Below, piece after piece: positions 5,800 to 13,828 of a DNA stretch of 49,652 nucleotides. The stretch spans positions 1 through 49,652 of the IMG/VR virus record IMGVR_UViG_3300034198_008242. One strand, written 5' to 3'. Source of the stretch: a virus. The notes below the pieces were generated by a model. The model was not told the origin of the DNA, searched no databases, and saw only the letters and a list, made by a program, of their open reading frames with translations. The first letter of the stretch is position 1. Each line of letters opens with the position of its first letter. Position numbers and translations under genes: made by a program.

Positions 5800-7590
5800 C
5801 TAGATAATCTCAAGCCAGCTTTTAATATCATCTGGCAGTTCTTTTGGTTTTTCTGTTTCAATTACACCCTTGGATGTCAAAGTTCTCTTGATAGCGCCAT
5901 CTGCTTCTTCACCTTCAAGAGTGGTGAAATCGACAGCATCTAATATTTCAATATCAATCTCAAAATCTGATGACATATTAGAAATGCACATAAACGTAGC
6001 GCCAGCAACTGAGTCAGCCAAATCCTTGGAGCCAGTTGTCGGATGGTCAACCTTAGTGTTATTGATAAGCTTAAGTTTAAGAAGCTCATCTTCCACCAAG
6101 ATATCATTCCAATAGCCACGCAATCTTCCATCATAGATAGCAGTAGATAAAGTATCGTAATCCTTTTTCGCTACTGTATGGAGATCTGCATTGATACCAA
6201 GAGATCTAAGAGACTGAATCATATCAGCACTGTTCCATTGATCGAAAGTAACCGATACAACAGTAAAGCGCCTAGTCAATTCGGCAATCGTTGTTCTAAT
6301 CGCTGCAAAAGGAATTTCGGAGTTATCTTCTGCCTTCCAAGACTGGATATAATCCATTTCAATGATAGGAAGATTTTCTACACCGCCAAGAGTTTTGATC
6401 TGCTTAAACCCCGGCGAATGAACCATGCAAACAGCAGCACGATCTCGTTTAAGACCAAGATCAACATGGATATATCTCGCATGAGTATCACTACCCAAAA
6501 ACCACTCAGCAAATCTGCCTTCTTCATCGACGGGAGTCTGCTTGTATCTAAACGCAGCACGAACAGATTCCGGATCTCTGAAGTAGGCGTCCACCATCTC
6601 TGGGGGTTCGCACATGAACCTAGCGCGAGCCATGATAGGATCGCGCCTGAACTCGTTCTCAAACTCCTCTTTATGGCGGGTGGGATTGACTTCCCACGTC
6701 GAAGCCTTAAGCGCCCAAGACTGGGCCTCACGATAGCCTCCACGGTTGCCCATCTTCTCATCAAGTACGATACCACCCTGCTCAACTAAGTCGTCAATAA
6801 CAGACTTATATCTCTGCTGAATGAAGTCTCCCCTGAATCTTGGGAAAGAAAGAAGAACAACCTTTCCGACACTTGGAAAGCGTGAAGTAATTGAAGCTCT
6901 AGCCATCTCGTAAATCTCGGAGGCAGATCCTTTATTTCTAAGTTGCCCCTTAAGTTCTCCGTCTGTTTTGAAAGCAGAGATCTCATCAAGCACAACTGTC
7001 AGAACTTCATAACCCTCCCAGCCTTCCGCCTCAGAGTGGCCGGAGAACATTCGAACAGGACGATCAAACCAAAAGATTTCTTGAACACGCGGCTCAAAGC
7101 CGACATCATTAGCCCAAGGGGAAGCGAGCAAAAGGTTTTTCAAAGGATCAAAGAAAACCTGCTGAGCCTGCTTGGCGTTTACAGCCAAGTTAACCAAGTC
7201 GATATAAACACCAGAGGCTTTTCCGAAATACTCAAGAGGATCACGAAGACAATGAAGAAGGTAACTAATGTAAGCGAGAGAAACTCTGGAAACGTGATCC
7301 TTACCAGATCCCTTTCCTAACTGACAAATTACTTCATTGACAGTATACCTATTGTAGTAATCGATGCCCTCTTGCTCCCCCATTAGCATTGAGAGAGTTT
7401 CCGGCTTAAAAATCTGAGTAATGTGCCTTGCGATTTCAAGCTGAATATCGCTAAGCGGAGGAAGACCAAGATACTTCTTATCAGTCACAAATCTCTGAAT
7501 AGGAACAGGCTCTTCATTTAGATCTTCATTCTTTAAAAGTCTATCAAAATCATCAAAGTCTAAATTGGCACCATAAAAATCTTCGCCCAT
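5800..7590 (-). CDS. terL: terminase large subunit
   Basis: The ATPase domain shows a Walker A loop GKGSGKD at about residues 92-98 and Walker B LTVVLDEIS near 200. The nuclease half has acidic motifs HVDLGLKRDRA, VTFDQWNSAD and KDLADSVAG, as expected for RNase H-fold terminases. It cuts and pumps concatemeric DNA into proheads. The start at 7590 is preferred over 7629: GAGG lies seven bases upstream and the previous stop overlaps only the leader. At 596 aa it is a typical length. The portal that it should dock to is not in the window. Confidence 0.93.
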   Translation of the reverse strand: MGEDFYGANLDFDDFDRLLKNEDLNEEPVPIQRFVTDKKYLGLPPLSDIQLEIARHITQIFKPETLSMLMGEQEGIDYYNRYTVNEVICQLGKGSGKDHVSRVSLAYISYLLHCLRDPLEYFGKASGVYIDLVNLAVNAKQAQQVFFDPLKNLLLASPWANDVGFEPRVQEIFWFDRPVRMFSGHSEAEGWEGYEVLTVVLDEISAFKTDGELKGQLRNKGSASEIYEMARASITSRFPSVGKVVLLSFPRFRGDFIQQRYKSVIDDLVEQGGIVLDEKMGNRGGYREAQSWALKASTWEVNPTRHKEEFENEFRRDPIMARARFMCEPPEMVDAYFRDPESVRAAFRYKQTPVDEEGRFAEWFLGSDTHARYIHVDLGLKRDRAAVCMVHSPGFKQIKTLGGVENLPIIEMDYIQSWKAEDNSEIPFAAIRTTIAELTRRFTVVSVTFDQWNSADMIQSLRSLGINADLHTVAKKDYDTLSTAIYDGRLRGYWNDILVEDELLKLKLINNTKVDHPTTGSKDLADSVAGATFMCISNMSSDFEIDIEILDAVDFTTLEGEEADGAIKRTLTSKGVIETEKPKELPDDIKSWLEII

Positions 7591-7591
7591 C

Positions 7592-7924
7592 CTATAACCT
7601 CTTCCTAATAAATCTAATAGTCTTGCCAACGATCTTCAAAGGATCGTATTCGTGCAAAAAATTTGGAGCAGCAAGGTGCTTAACTATAATCAAAATACAA
7701 GCCCAAATAGGCCAGCGAGCAACAGGATGATACACACCTCTCCAACAACCATCAGAAAATGTTTCGTACTTAACATTGGACCCCCTAGATTTATTTCTAT
7801 CGTTTAAGATCATTGCGATTACATCGTATATAAGAATATACAATGCCAGCACTACCCAAGCGACAGTTGATCGTCTAGGGAACGATCTATTCCACGACTT
7901 CTGCATCTTCAATGTTGAGATCAT
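7592..7924 (-). CDS. small membrane protein between terminase genes, 110 aa
   Basis: Two hydrophobic spans are visible: VAWVVLALYILIYDVIAMI and WPIWACILIIVKHLA, separated by a polar loop with KYETFSDGCWRGVYHPVARW. The C-terminus is basic (KTIRFIRKRL). ATG at 7924 overlaps the small terminase gene by 38 bases; ATG at 7906 is an alternative. The stop lies inside the ribosome binding site of the large terminase gene. A membrane protein at this place is unusual; it could be an accessory lysis or exclusion protein, but no family is recognised. Confidence 0.6.
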   Translation of the reverse strand: MISTLKMQKSWNRSFPRRSTVAWVVLALYILIYDVIAMILNDRNKSRGSNVKYETFSDGCWRGVYHPVARWPIWACILIIVKHLAAPNFLHEYDPLKIVGKTIRFIRKRL

Positions 7925-8492
7925 CGCTGGCTTCTTGGGGAGAGCTATAGCCCTCGGTATTCATCATATTGAACGCCTCCTGCAAAGCAATGCGAGCCTT
8001 CGGCTTACAAGCATCACAATCAGCAACAATGTCTTTGATAACCTTAGAGATAATTTGGTTTACAGTTTCGGCCTTCTGCATTCGGGCGATATATTCGCCA
8101 TCACTCTTTGTTCCTCCCATCAACTGATGAAGCTGGGCTTTCTTCGTAGCAATATCCAGACACAACTTAAGAGCCTGATTTCTTGCAGAAACCATACCCT
8201 CTCTTGTAGCTATTTCGACAGTCTCCCAAGATTCTTTTGAAATCTCATCAAACTCAGCCAAAGCCTTAATCGTATTAAACTGGACCTTCTCCAGAAAGTA
8301 CGGATCATCTTCAGCACGACCCTCTAAGAAAGTCTTGTATTGAGTAACGTAATCTCTAACGGTATTTGGAGATACCTGTTCAAGTTCCGCTATATCGGAG
8401 ACAGAATAACCCTTAAGGCTGAGCAGACCTACTTGCTCAACCTTCTTGGCTTTATCAAAAATAGTTTCAACTTTTTCAAGTTCTTCGGACAT
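7887..8492 (-). CDS. terS: terminase small subunit (probable)
   Basis: A helix-turn-helix near residues 22-50 (LLSLKGYSVSDIAELEQVSP then NTVRDYV) is followed by long helices and an acidic C-terminus (EDAEVVE). This is the layout of small terminases, which recognise packaging DNA and form rings. Its place just ahead of the large subunit supports the call, although a generic HTH protein cannot be excluded. There is no Shine-Dalgarno; a TATAAT box lies six bases before the ATG, so the mRNA may be leaderless. Confidence 0.72.
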   Translation of the reverse strand: MSEELEKVETIFDKAKKVEQVGLLSLKGYSVSDIAELEQVSPNTVRDYVTQYKTFLEGRAEDDPYFLEKVQFNTIKALAEFDEISKESWETVEIATREGMVSARNQALKLCLDIATKKAQLHQLMGGTKSDGEYIARMQKAETVNQIISKVIKDIVADCDACKPKARIALQEAFNMMNTEGYSSPQEASDDLNIEDAEVVE

Positions 8493-8498
8493 ATGCTA

Positions 8499-8507
8499 AT
8501 TATACCA
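8499..8507 (-). promoter_or_regulatory. extended -10 promoter, leaderless start
   Basis: The minus strand reads TGG-TATAAT, then six bases, then the ATG at 8492. The expected +1 falls on the ATG itself. No clear -35 is present, which the TGN extension can compensate. It would drive the terminase operon. Confidence 0.65.
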
Positions 8508-8511
8508 TATA

Positions 8512-8844
8512 TTAATCAGATTCTTCTAAGTCATCAATATCAATATCACCGGCAGACTCAATTACAATCTTACTACTGCCCTTCTTTTGGCGAGGTTTGC
8601 TTGAAGCCTTACGCTCAATCACAAGAGCAGCCTCAGCATCATCCTCAGGAAGATTGCCATTAAGTCGTTCAATCTCTCGTCTAAATTCGGCAACTAGAAT
8701 GACGAGGATCTTCTCTACCATCTCTTGATCATAAGATGACCCGATCATGTACTTAGAAAGAATCTTCTTTGCGTTCTCATAGGAACCGAACTTGATTAGT
8801 TCTTTCTCCACAATCTTGAACGCATCTTTACTTGTGTTAGACAT
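8512..8844 (-). CDS. hypothetical protein, 110 aa
   Basis: The ATG at 8844 is preferred to the GTG at 8850 because AGATAGG is better spaced. The product starts MSNTSKDAFKIVEKELIKFG, is helical, and has a charged linker (RKASSKPRQKKGSSK) before an acidic end (DIDIDDLEESD). Such acidic tails are common in proteins that contact DNA-binding partners. It directly precedes the terminase genes but its role is unknown. Confidence 0.65.
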   Translation of the reverse strand: MSNTSKDAFKIVEKELIKFGSYENAKKILSKYMIGSSYDQEMVEKILVILVAEFRREIERLNGNLPEDDAEAALVIERKASSKPRQKKGSSKIVIESAGDIDIDDLEESD

Positions 8845-8868
8845 ACTCACCTATCTTTTGTCGATGTA

Positions 8869-8896
8869 TGCGTGCGGGGTTTCTGCCCCGCACGCA
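8869..8896 (-). terminator. GC-rich hairpin without T-run
   Basis: An 11-bp stem (TGCGTGCGGGG with CCCCGCACGCA) closes a 6-base loop. No T-run follows on either strand. It sits between the DUF932-like gene and the gene starting at 8844. Immediately upstream on the minus strand lies TACAAT (8898-8903), whose predicted +1 would fall in the stem's 5' arm. Confidence 0.65.
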
Positions 8897-8931
8897 CATT
8901 GTATCGGATAAAAAGGAGAAACAAACGTATT

Positions 8932-9933
8932 TCAGTAAGAACTTCCACAAGAATTGCAGCGTTCCTGATGGTTCAGCGTAAGATTTCCGCCGATCTGAAG
9001 GAGACGCTCACGCATATCCTGACTGAGTTCTCCATCATGACTTCCGGTATAAGTAATAAGATTGACAACATCATGCATATTCTCAATCTTATCATTGCTG
9101 ATAGTCGCAAGGAAATCAGGGTTCACAGCCCAAAAAAGCAGGCGAGTCTGAACCTTATTGGGAAGCTTATACTCAAGAACAACTTGGCGGATAATCTTCA
9201 CATAATCCTTGACTTCTTCCTCAAGGAGCTTATTGAAGTTATCAAATAGATCAGGCAGCTTCTCAATGGCAATAACAGAGAAATCTCTAATCTGACGAAG
9301 AACATCGTCGTGCGATGAACCAGCGACACGGAACTTGCGACTCTCAAGTTCATTGATCATTCCATTGGAGCAAAGTTCACGCCAAATGTAAGAATCAATC
9401 GAAGGATGCCTATCCCAAGCATCTGAGAAAACAACCTTAACGCCACCAAAAAGATTTGAGCCATCAACTGACTCACGATAACTTGATGGAAGGATTGAAA
9501 AAGAAGTAATGGTATCGCTCATCTTCGCATAACGAAGATCATAATCGCCACCAGTTGCCTCAAGAACAGCATCAAACATCTCAGTGTTCGAAACATAAGG
9601 AGTATTAGTCTTCATAAAAGAGCGAATATGTCCGTCCTCAGAAAGAGCGGCAATATGATTCGATCTATTATTATTGATAAAATAATTCACAGTATAAGAA
9701 AGAAGATCATCAGGAATGCGTCTAGCATAAGGAACTGGAATCTTCATCTCCTCGGCAATCTGCCGAAAAGACCCATCGGTAAGAAAATAATCTTCCCCGG
9801 AAATACTAACGCTTGGACGTTTGCCAGCGTTAAAGGAAAGATCTCCTACCTGAAAATCAAGGTGCTGAGTGTTCTCAGATCTATTTCGAAGTTTTTCTTC
9901 GAAAGAAAGATCAGGAGCAAGAGTAGCAGTCAT
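8932..9933 (-). CDS. DUF932-like phage protein
   Basis: The middle contains SSYRESVDGSNLFGGVKVVF followed by SDAW and WRELCSNGMI, which resembles the DUF932/phage-plasmid-like family found in many actinobacteriophage replication modules; the biochemical role is unknown. The N-terminal part (FSFNAGKRP-like, SFRQIAEEMKIPVPYARRIP) fits as well. ATG at 9933 with AAGGAAGC is chosen over an upstream in-frame start at 9969. The C-terminus ends CNSCGSSY, a possible half zinc site. A promoter and operator-like palindrome lie just upstream. Confidence 0.7.
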   Translation of the reverse strand: MTATLAPDLSFEEKLRNRSENTQHLDFQVGDLSFNAGKRPSVSISGEDYFLTDGSFRQIAEEMKIPVPYARRIPDDLLSYTVNYFINNNRSNHIAALSEDGHIRSFMKTNTPYVSNTEMFDAVLEATGGDYDLRYAKMSDTITSFSILPSSYRESVDGSNLFGGVKVVFSDAWDRHPSIDSYIWRELCSNGMINELESRKFRVAGSSHDDVLRQIRDFSVIAIEKLPDLFDNFNKLLEEEVKDYVKIIRQVVLEYKLPNKVQTRLLFWAVNPDFLATISNDKIENMHDVVNLITYTGSHDGELSQDMRERLLQIGGNLTLNHQERCNSCGSSY

Positions 9934-9952
9934 TTTGCTTCCTTTCGTATGC

Positions 9953-9982
9953 CCCCAACTTGGGGACATCGACAGTATAGCA
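9953..9982 (-). promoter_or_regulatory. extended -10 promoter with palindrome at +1
   Basis: TGC-TATACT (9974-9982, minus) has no good -35. The palindrome CCCCAA-C-TTGGGG (9953-9965) begins about two bases past the predicted +1 and could be an operator for the gene starting at 9933. Confidence 0.5.
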
Positions 9983-10007
9983 TCGCAACGACGCCACGCC
10001 TCAGTTT

Positions 10008-10304
10008 TTATTTATTTCTTTTTCTGGCCTTCGCCATTGCCCGCATACGTTCCTCACGCTCTCGTCCCGGCCTTTTGCCCATAGAGCTAGCCTTCTTTGG
10101 ACCTTGCGTATTAGCGCCAATCTTCCGGCCCTTGCCTCTATACTTGAGCAAGTCAAACTTCACCGCCCAGTTATATACAGCCTGAGTGGTGATGCGAATA
10201 TTGTATTTCTTTTCAAGAAGTTCGCAGATATCTTTCAAGTTCATGCGCTTCTTTACATAATGATGATAGAGCCATTCTCTATCTTTATAAGGTTCAAGTG
10301 CCAT
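10008..10304 (-). CDS. helix-turn-helix DNA-binding protein, 98 aa
   Basis: The first half is a probable HTH: YHHYVKKRMNLKDICELLEK then ITTQAVYNWAVKFDLLKYR. The second half is very basic (RGKGRKIG, MGKRPGREREERMRAMAKAR), as in proteins that wrap or load onto DNA. It overlaps the RuvC-like gene by 11 bases. It could be a small regulator or a packaging/recombination accessory factor. Target unknown. Confidence 0.7.
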   Translation of the reverse strand: MALEPYKDREWLYHHYVKKRMNLKDICELLEKKYNIRITTQAVYNWAVKFDLLKYRGKGRKIGANTQGPKKASSMGKRPGREREERMRAMAKARKRNK

Positions 10305-10893
10305 CGTAGTCCTCCTTATTGATTAAGTCTAAAGAATACAATCCAATTCCAATTGAATCGCAAATATCGTTGTCATTTATATGATCTATGCCAGATATTT
10401 TCTCATGAACAATTCTAATAGTTCTTTGCTTTCTTTCTGAAGCCGCCATCTTCTTTGACTCTTTTTCGCCAAATTGTCTAGTCCAGCTTTCTTTCTCAGC
10501 TTTACTTACATTCTTATACCCAATAAAACTTTTCCAATTGGCGATAGTTACTTCAGATACATTATCGCAATAATTTAGGCAGGTTCCAATAACGTGTCCC
10601 GAAACCTGAGACAAAACTCTGCTAGTAGCAGGATTTTGTATGTAAATAGGCTGCTCAACAAAAACATAGTCAATTTTATATTTATCAAAAAACTCTTTAA
10701 AGAAAGACGTAATAATCTTTAGCTTCATATTCATTGGCATTCTTTCTAACTTAAGTTTGCCAACTTCTTTCAAAAGAGTCTTATCTTTCTTTTGATCAAA
10801 AATAGAAATAGCTATGGCCGTAGACGAGGCATCTACGGCCATAATCACTGCTGGGATTGGGTCTTTATGCTTCATCATCTTAACAACACGCAT
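10294..10893 (-). CDS. RuvC-like Holliday junction resolvase
   Basis: Acidic residues follow the RuvC/RNase H order: D21 in VIMAVDASSTAIAIS, E80 in YVFVEQPIYI, and the C-terminal NDNDICDSIGIG with paired Asp. The length (199 aa) is normal. It should resolve branched DNA before packaging. ATG at 10893 shares its A with the preceding stop (TAATG), so the gene is coupled to the zinc-finger gene; an in-frame start four codons earlier is less likely. Confidence 0.85.
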   Translation of the reverse strand: MRVVKMMKHKDPIPAVIMAVDASSTAIAISIFDQKKDKTLLKEVGKLKLERMPMNMKLKIITSFFKEFFDKYKIDYVFVEQPIYIQNPATSRVLSQVSGHVIGTCLNYCDNVSEVTIANWKSFIGYKNVSKAEKESWTRQFGEKESKKMAASERKQRTIRIVHEKISGIDHINDNDICDSIGIGLYSLDLINKEDYDGT

Positions 10894-11207
10894 TAGAATG
10901 ACCAATCTTCTATAAGTTTATCTTTATCCCATCCCCAACTAGCAAGACGATCAATTAATCTATTTGTCTTACAAGCCTCGCAAATATTTTCATCATTATA
11001 CATTGATAATATTGTATTACAATCAGTATTGCTGCAAACCCTTTTCTTATTGGCTCGTCGCTCTTTTTTCTTATAATAACGATCTAGAACATTTTTATTT
11101 GTTATAACTTTACGACAATCTGTACTACAATAGATCGCATTATGAACCTGTGGTTCAAATAAGGAAAGGCAATCTGGATTGGCGCAAATCTTTGATTGTA
11201 AATCCAC
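10893..11207 (-). CDS. two zinc-finger small protein, 104 aa
   Basis: Two four-cysteine clusters are visible: C8-x4-C13 with C27-x3-C31 (CANPDC, CSTDC), and C58-x4-C63 with C75-x2-C78 (CSNTDC, CEAC). A basic linker (RYYKKKERRANKKR) lies between them. This suggests a DNA- or RNA-binding zinc protein. The start is a GTG at 11207 behind an AAGGA run. It lies between the Fe-S nuclease and the resolvase, so a role in recombination is possible. Confidence 0.75.
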   Translation of the reverse strand: MDLQSKICANPDCLSLFEPQVHNAIYCSTDCRKVITNKNVLDRYYKKKERRANKKRVCSNTDCNTILSMYNDENICEACKTNRLIDRLASWGWDKDKLIEDWSF

Positions 11208-11210
11208 TGA

Positions 11211-11999
11211 TCATGATTCCTTCTTCCTTAAGTTAACTGGAATCCCTTGCTCTTGATCAGCCCAACAATGGGTGAAAGCGTCACATCTGGTACAGTTTTG
11301 TGAAGTTTTCTTGTAGGGCCTCTCCGGAAGATTTCCATCCTTAAAGACTTTATATATTCTAGCATACTTATTGAGTGTTGTTTCAATAAATTTGTCATCC
11401 CGCTTAACAAGCAGGGGAAGGATGGCGGAATCATTCTTACAATAATAGAAAACAAAGCCAGAATCATGGTTCATAGCATGAAGATAGAACTGAATCTGTC
11501 GAAAATGCTCGTCTTTTGGCTTGTGATAAACCTTGCGATAAGCAAAGCCAGCCTCATTGATAGACTTACACTCAACTACCTTTTCACCATTCCAGTCGAT
11601 AATAAAGTCGATATAACCACGAACAGGAGCAGGCTCTTCGATTTTCATCTCAATCTGCTCGCTAACAAGAACACCAAGATCTTTGAAAAGATCTCCTACA
11701 GCATCCTCAATGCGATTACCAAGATCAAAAATTCGCCTAGTTTGGCCAAGAATAGAAATTTCCTGCTGATATCCCCGGAACCTGTACACAGCAAATCTCG
11801 CACACTGGTTAGTGCTAGAAGGAGCAAAACTATCGCTCTGCTTCCAAAAGCTCCCATTAGACGCCTCAAGCTTCTCGCCAATAGCGCTGACAAGAGATCT
11901 CTCAAGATCAGCAACATCATCAGAAACAACTTCAGGAACAGTCTTTGGCTTCTTAGGCTCCGGCTGAGCAGCCTTCAGGTTCTTTATAAGCCCCTTCAT
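11211..11999 (-). CDS. Cas4/AddB-like Fe-S PD-(D/E)XK nuclease
   Basis: The nuclease core is GYIDFII (D131), then VVECKS (E143, K145), then the RecB-family Q-x3-Y helix (Q168, Y172). One cysteine upstream (C66) and three downstream (C236-x2-C239-x5-C245) repeat the split [4Fe-4S] arrangement known from Cas4 and AddB. The enzyme likely resects or trims DNA ends in recombination. Length 262 aa suits a stand-alone member. Its start overlaps the upstream stop by 4 bases. Confidence 0.85.
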   Translation of the reverse strand: MKGLIKNLKAAQPEPKKPKTVPEVVSDDVADLERSLVSAIGEKLEASNGSFWKQSDSFAPSSTNQCARFAVYRFRGYQQEISILGQTRRIFDLGNRIEDAVGDLFKDLGVLVSEQIEMKIEEPAPVRGYIDFIIDWNGEKVVECKSINEAGFAYRKVYHKPKDEHFRQIQFYLHAMNHDSGFVFYYCKNDSAILPLLVKRDDKFIETTLNKYARIYKVFKDGNLPERPYKKTSQNCTRCDAFTHCWADQEQGIPVNLRKKES

Positions 12000-12358
12000 C
12001 GCATACCCGTCATTCCAACCTCAACACGCCCAAGCAACTTAAGTGTATTGATATTTTCCTCCAAAGCAGTAAACATAAGCATAAGCAGATCCTTCCTTCT
12101 ACGCTGAAGAATAGACTTCTCAGAAGTCTTGTAATACTGGGCGCGCGCACCCAACTTCGTTCTAAGCGCAGCAAGCTTAGCAGCAGCAATCAAAGCCTCA
12201 GAACCCATCATAGCATTTGGCTGATCAAGAATACGCTGAACAATAGCCATGCAATCTGAGAACTCCTTAAACTCATCGGAACTAAGAGCACCGGCAACCT
12301 CGTCAAGATTAACCTCAACATTGCTCTCTTCAACTTCACGCAATCTAGATATCGTCAT
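11996..12358 (-). CDS. hypothetical helical protein, 120 aa
   Basis: ATG at 12358 has AAGGAAGG about 5 bases upstream and is preferred to an in-frame start 36 bases earlier. The protein is mostly helical (EVAGALSSDEFKEFSDCMAI; AAAKLAALRTKLGARAQYY; LLMLMFTALEENINTLKLL). It lies between the nuclease genes and is likely part of the recombination/replication operon. No family recognised. Confidence 0.65.
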   Translation of the reverse strand: MTISRLREVEESNVEVNLDEVAGALSSDEFKEFSDCMAIVQRILDQPNAMMGSEALIAAAKLAALRTKLGARAQYYKTSEKSILQRRRKDLLMLMFTALEENINTLKLLGRVEVGMTGMR

Positions 12359-12557
12359 CGAAACCTTCCTTAAACAATTCAATTCCTTCCTCATCGGTCA
12401 TAAGATCGACAAGCTCTCTTATAGTGTCGTCATCAGTCCACTCGCTAAACATATCAGCGTGCCTATCGCACAGATACATTTCAGGCAGATCAAATGGCAT
12501 TAATAGTTTTTTACGAGCAAACTCTCCACAAAAATCTTCGTCATTATCAGAAGCCAT
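12345..12557 (-). CDS. small zinc-binding-type protein, start uncertain
   Basis: The frame contains CMASDNDEDFCGEF and YLCDRHADMF, a C-x9-C...C-x2-H pattern seen in small zinc proteins of actinophages. An ATG at 12557 has no good ribosome binding site and begins just after the first cysteine, so the true start may be upstream, for example TTG at 12641 (behind GGAAGA), inside the preceding gene. The acidic end (EEGIELFKEGFDDDI) overlaps the next gene. Function unknown. Confidence 0.5.
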   Translation of the reverse strand: MASDNDEDFCGEFARKKLLMPFDLPEMYLCDRHADMFSEWTDDDTIRELVDLMTDEEGIELFKEGFDDDI

Positions 12558-12594
12558 ACAAAAAGAAATATCGCTATCAACAACCTTAGAATTA

Positions 12595-12876
12595 CTATCC
12601 GTCCTTAAGTCCGACGAAATCGTCCCAATCGATAATTGCAACCATTCTTCCGTCTCCAAAGACGACTTTGATTGCGGGGTTATATTGGCCGTCATTCCAA
12701 GCATCCTTACAATGTTTAGCCCAAGCTGTAGACTTGAGAGTGAAAGATAACTCATTATGTTTATAATCAATGAGCCAGTCTCCGTCAAGAACTGCATCGC
12801 CCTTCTTGAAGCCTCTTCCGCTATTTTTGACAAGTTTTGCTCCATCTAATGCAGCCTCTCTCTTCTCACCCCTCAT
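12595..12876 (-). CDS. PD-(D/E)XK nuclease-like protein, 93 aa
   Basis: Starting at ATG 12876 the product reads MRGEKREAALDGAKLVKNSG, then RGFKKGDAVLDGDWLIDYKH, then strands ending AIIDWDDF. The D-x-x-x-D-Y-K-H arrangement and preceding GDAVL fit the short Holliday-junction-resolvase/VSR-like nucleases seen in actinophage replication modules. The gene overlaps the RecA-like gene by 11 bases. An in-frame extension to 12939 exists but lies inside that gene. Confidence 0.65.
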   Translation of the reverse strand: MRGEKREAALDGAKLVKNSGRGFKKGDAVLDGDWLIDYKHNELSFTLKSTAWAKHCKDAWNDGQYNPAIKVVFGDGRMVAIIDWDDFVGLKDG

Positions 12877-13828
12877 TAGATGATACATCCTCTGTATCAA
12901 AAATGAGGTCAATATTCTCAAGAGCGGAAAAGATTTCATCCATATCCTTTTCAGTCAGAACAGCAATAAGTTTGTCTGCTCCATGATAACGCTCGCCCTT
13001 CCACTCAAACCAAGCGCCCTTCTTAATTACAACGCCATGACGAACAGCAAGATGGAAAGCTTCCTTCTTATGTTCAATCTCAGCGCTAGTCGGAGAGAAC
13101 CAATAATCACCCTTAGTTCCCTGAACCGGCTTCTGCTTAGACTTATCAATACGCCAAGTTACCTTGCGACTAATAATGCGTTCATCAGAATCCCGATCCA
13201 AATCCGCTGAAGCTTCACCAGCATTAAGACGGATGATATTCGTAGCCCAATGATAAGCAGAATTACCGTACTTACCTTGTGTAACAAAATACTGACCCTT
13301 CGCAGCAATCGTCTGCTGAGCAATAAAGATCACACAATGATTCACACCAGAAATAAGTTCGTCAGCAATCTTCTGAATCAGAACACCCTGAGAACGAGCA
13401 TAGATACCAATGCCACCCATACCATCATCATTCTTATAAAACTGCTCCATGACAATAGTATTGATAGAGTCAAAGATAAAGAAGTACTTTGAATCCTTCT
13501 CCCGGAACATCGGCATGATCACATTCAGAATATCCTCAAGGATAGTCGAACGAATAACAATCCGATTATCAAGATTGATACCGCAATGCTCCATCCACTC
13601 ATCAGTAGACGAACCCTCAGCATCAACAATAACCGGCGTGTAACCAAGCTTCTGCGCCTCCGCAGCAGCATGAAAACACATCGTAGACTTACCGGCCTGC
13701 GGATTGCCCCAAACAATATTATAACGGCCAGACCAAATTCCACCGCCTAAAATATAGTTCAAACCAAACGAAGGAGTCGGAATAATCTCCGGAGTAGGAA
13801 TTCGCTCCCCACCTTTAACAATTAACAT
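12866..13828 (-). CDS. RecA-like recombinase/ATPase
   Basis: Walker A is GNPQAGKST (residues 41-49) and the Walker B-like strand is YFFIFDSIN, followed by IFIAQQT as in the RecA L1/L2 region. The N-terminus (ERIPTPEIIPTPSFGLNYILGG) places substrate-like core contacts as in phage RecA homologs. It should pair homologous DNA during repair and replication restart. Start 13828 has AAAGGG nine bases upstream; the gene overlaps the polymerase stop by 14 bases. At 320 aa it lacks a long C-terminal domain. UvsX-type or Sak4-type assignment is not settled from sequence alone. Confidence 0.85.
   Translation of the reverse strand: MLIVKGGERIPTPEIIPTPSFGLNYILGGGIWSGRYNIVWGNPQAGKSTMCFHAAAEAQKLGYTPVIVDAEGSSTDEWMEHCGINLDNRIVIRSTILEDILNVIMPMFREKDSKYFFIFDSINTIVMEQFYKNDDGMGGIGIYARSQGVLIQKIADELISGVNHCVIFIAQQTIAAKGQYFVTQGKYGNSAYHWATNIIRLNAGEASADLDRDSDERIISRKVTWRIDKSKQKPVQGTKGDYWFSPTSAEIEHKKEAFHLAVRHGVVIKKGAWFEWKGERYHGADKLIAVLTEKDMDEIFSALENIDLIFDTEDVSSNEG

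Noticed and set aside
6178-6789. Plus-strand frame of 203 codons opposite the large terminase
   Set aside because: The minus-strand terminase motifs are decisive, and this frame has no recognisable pattern or ribosome site.
12595-12939. Long form of the PD-(D/E)XK gene starting at 12939
   Set aside because: The extra 21 residues lie inside the RecA-like gene; the ATG at 12876 gives the normal family start.
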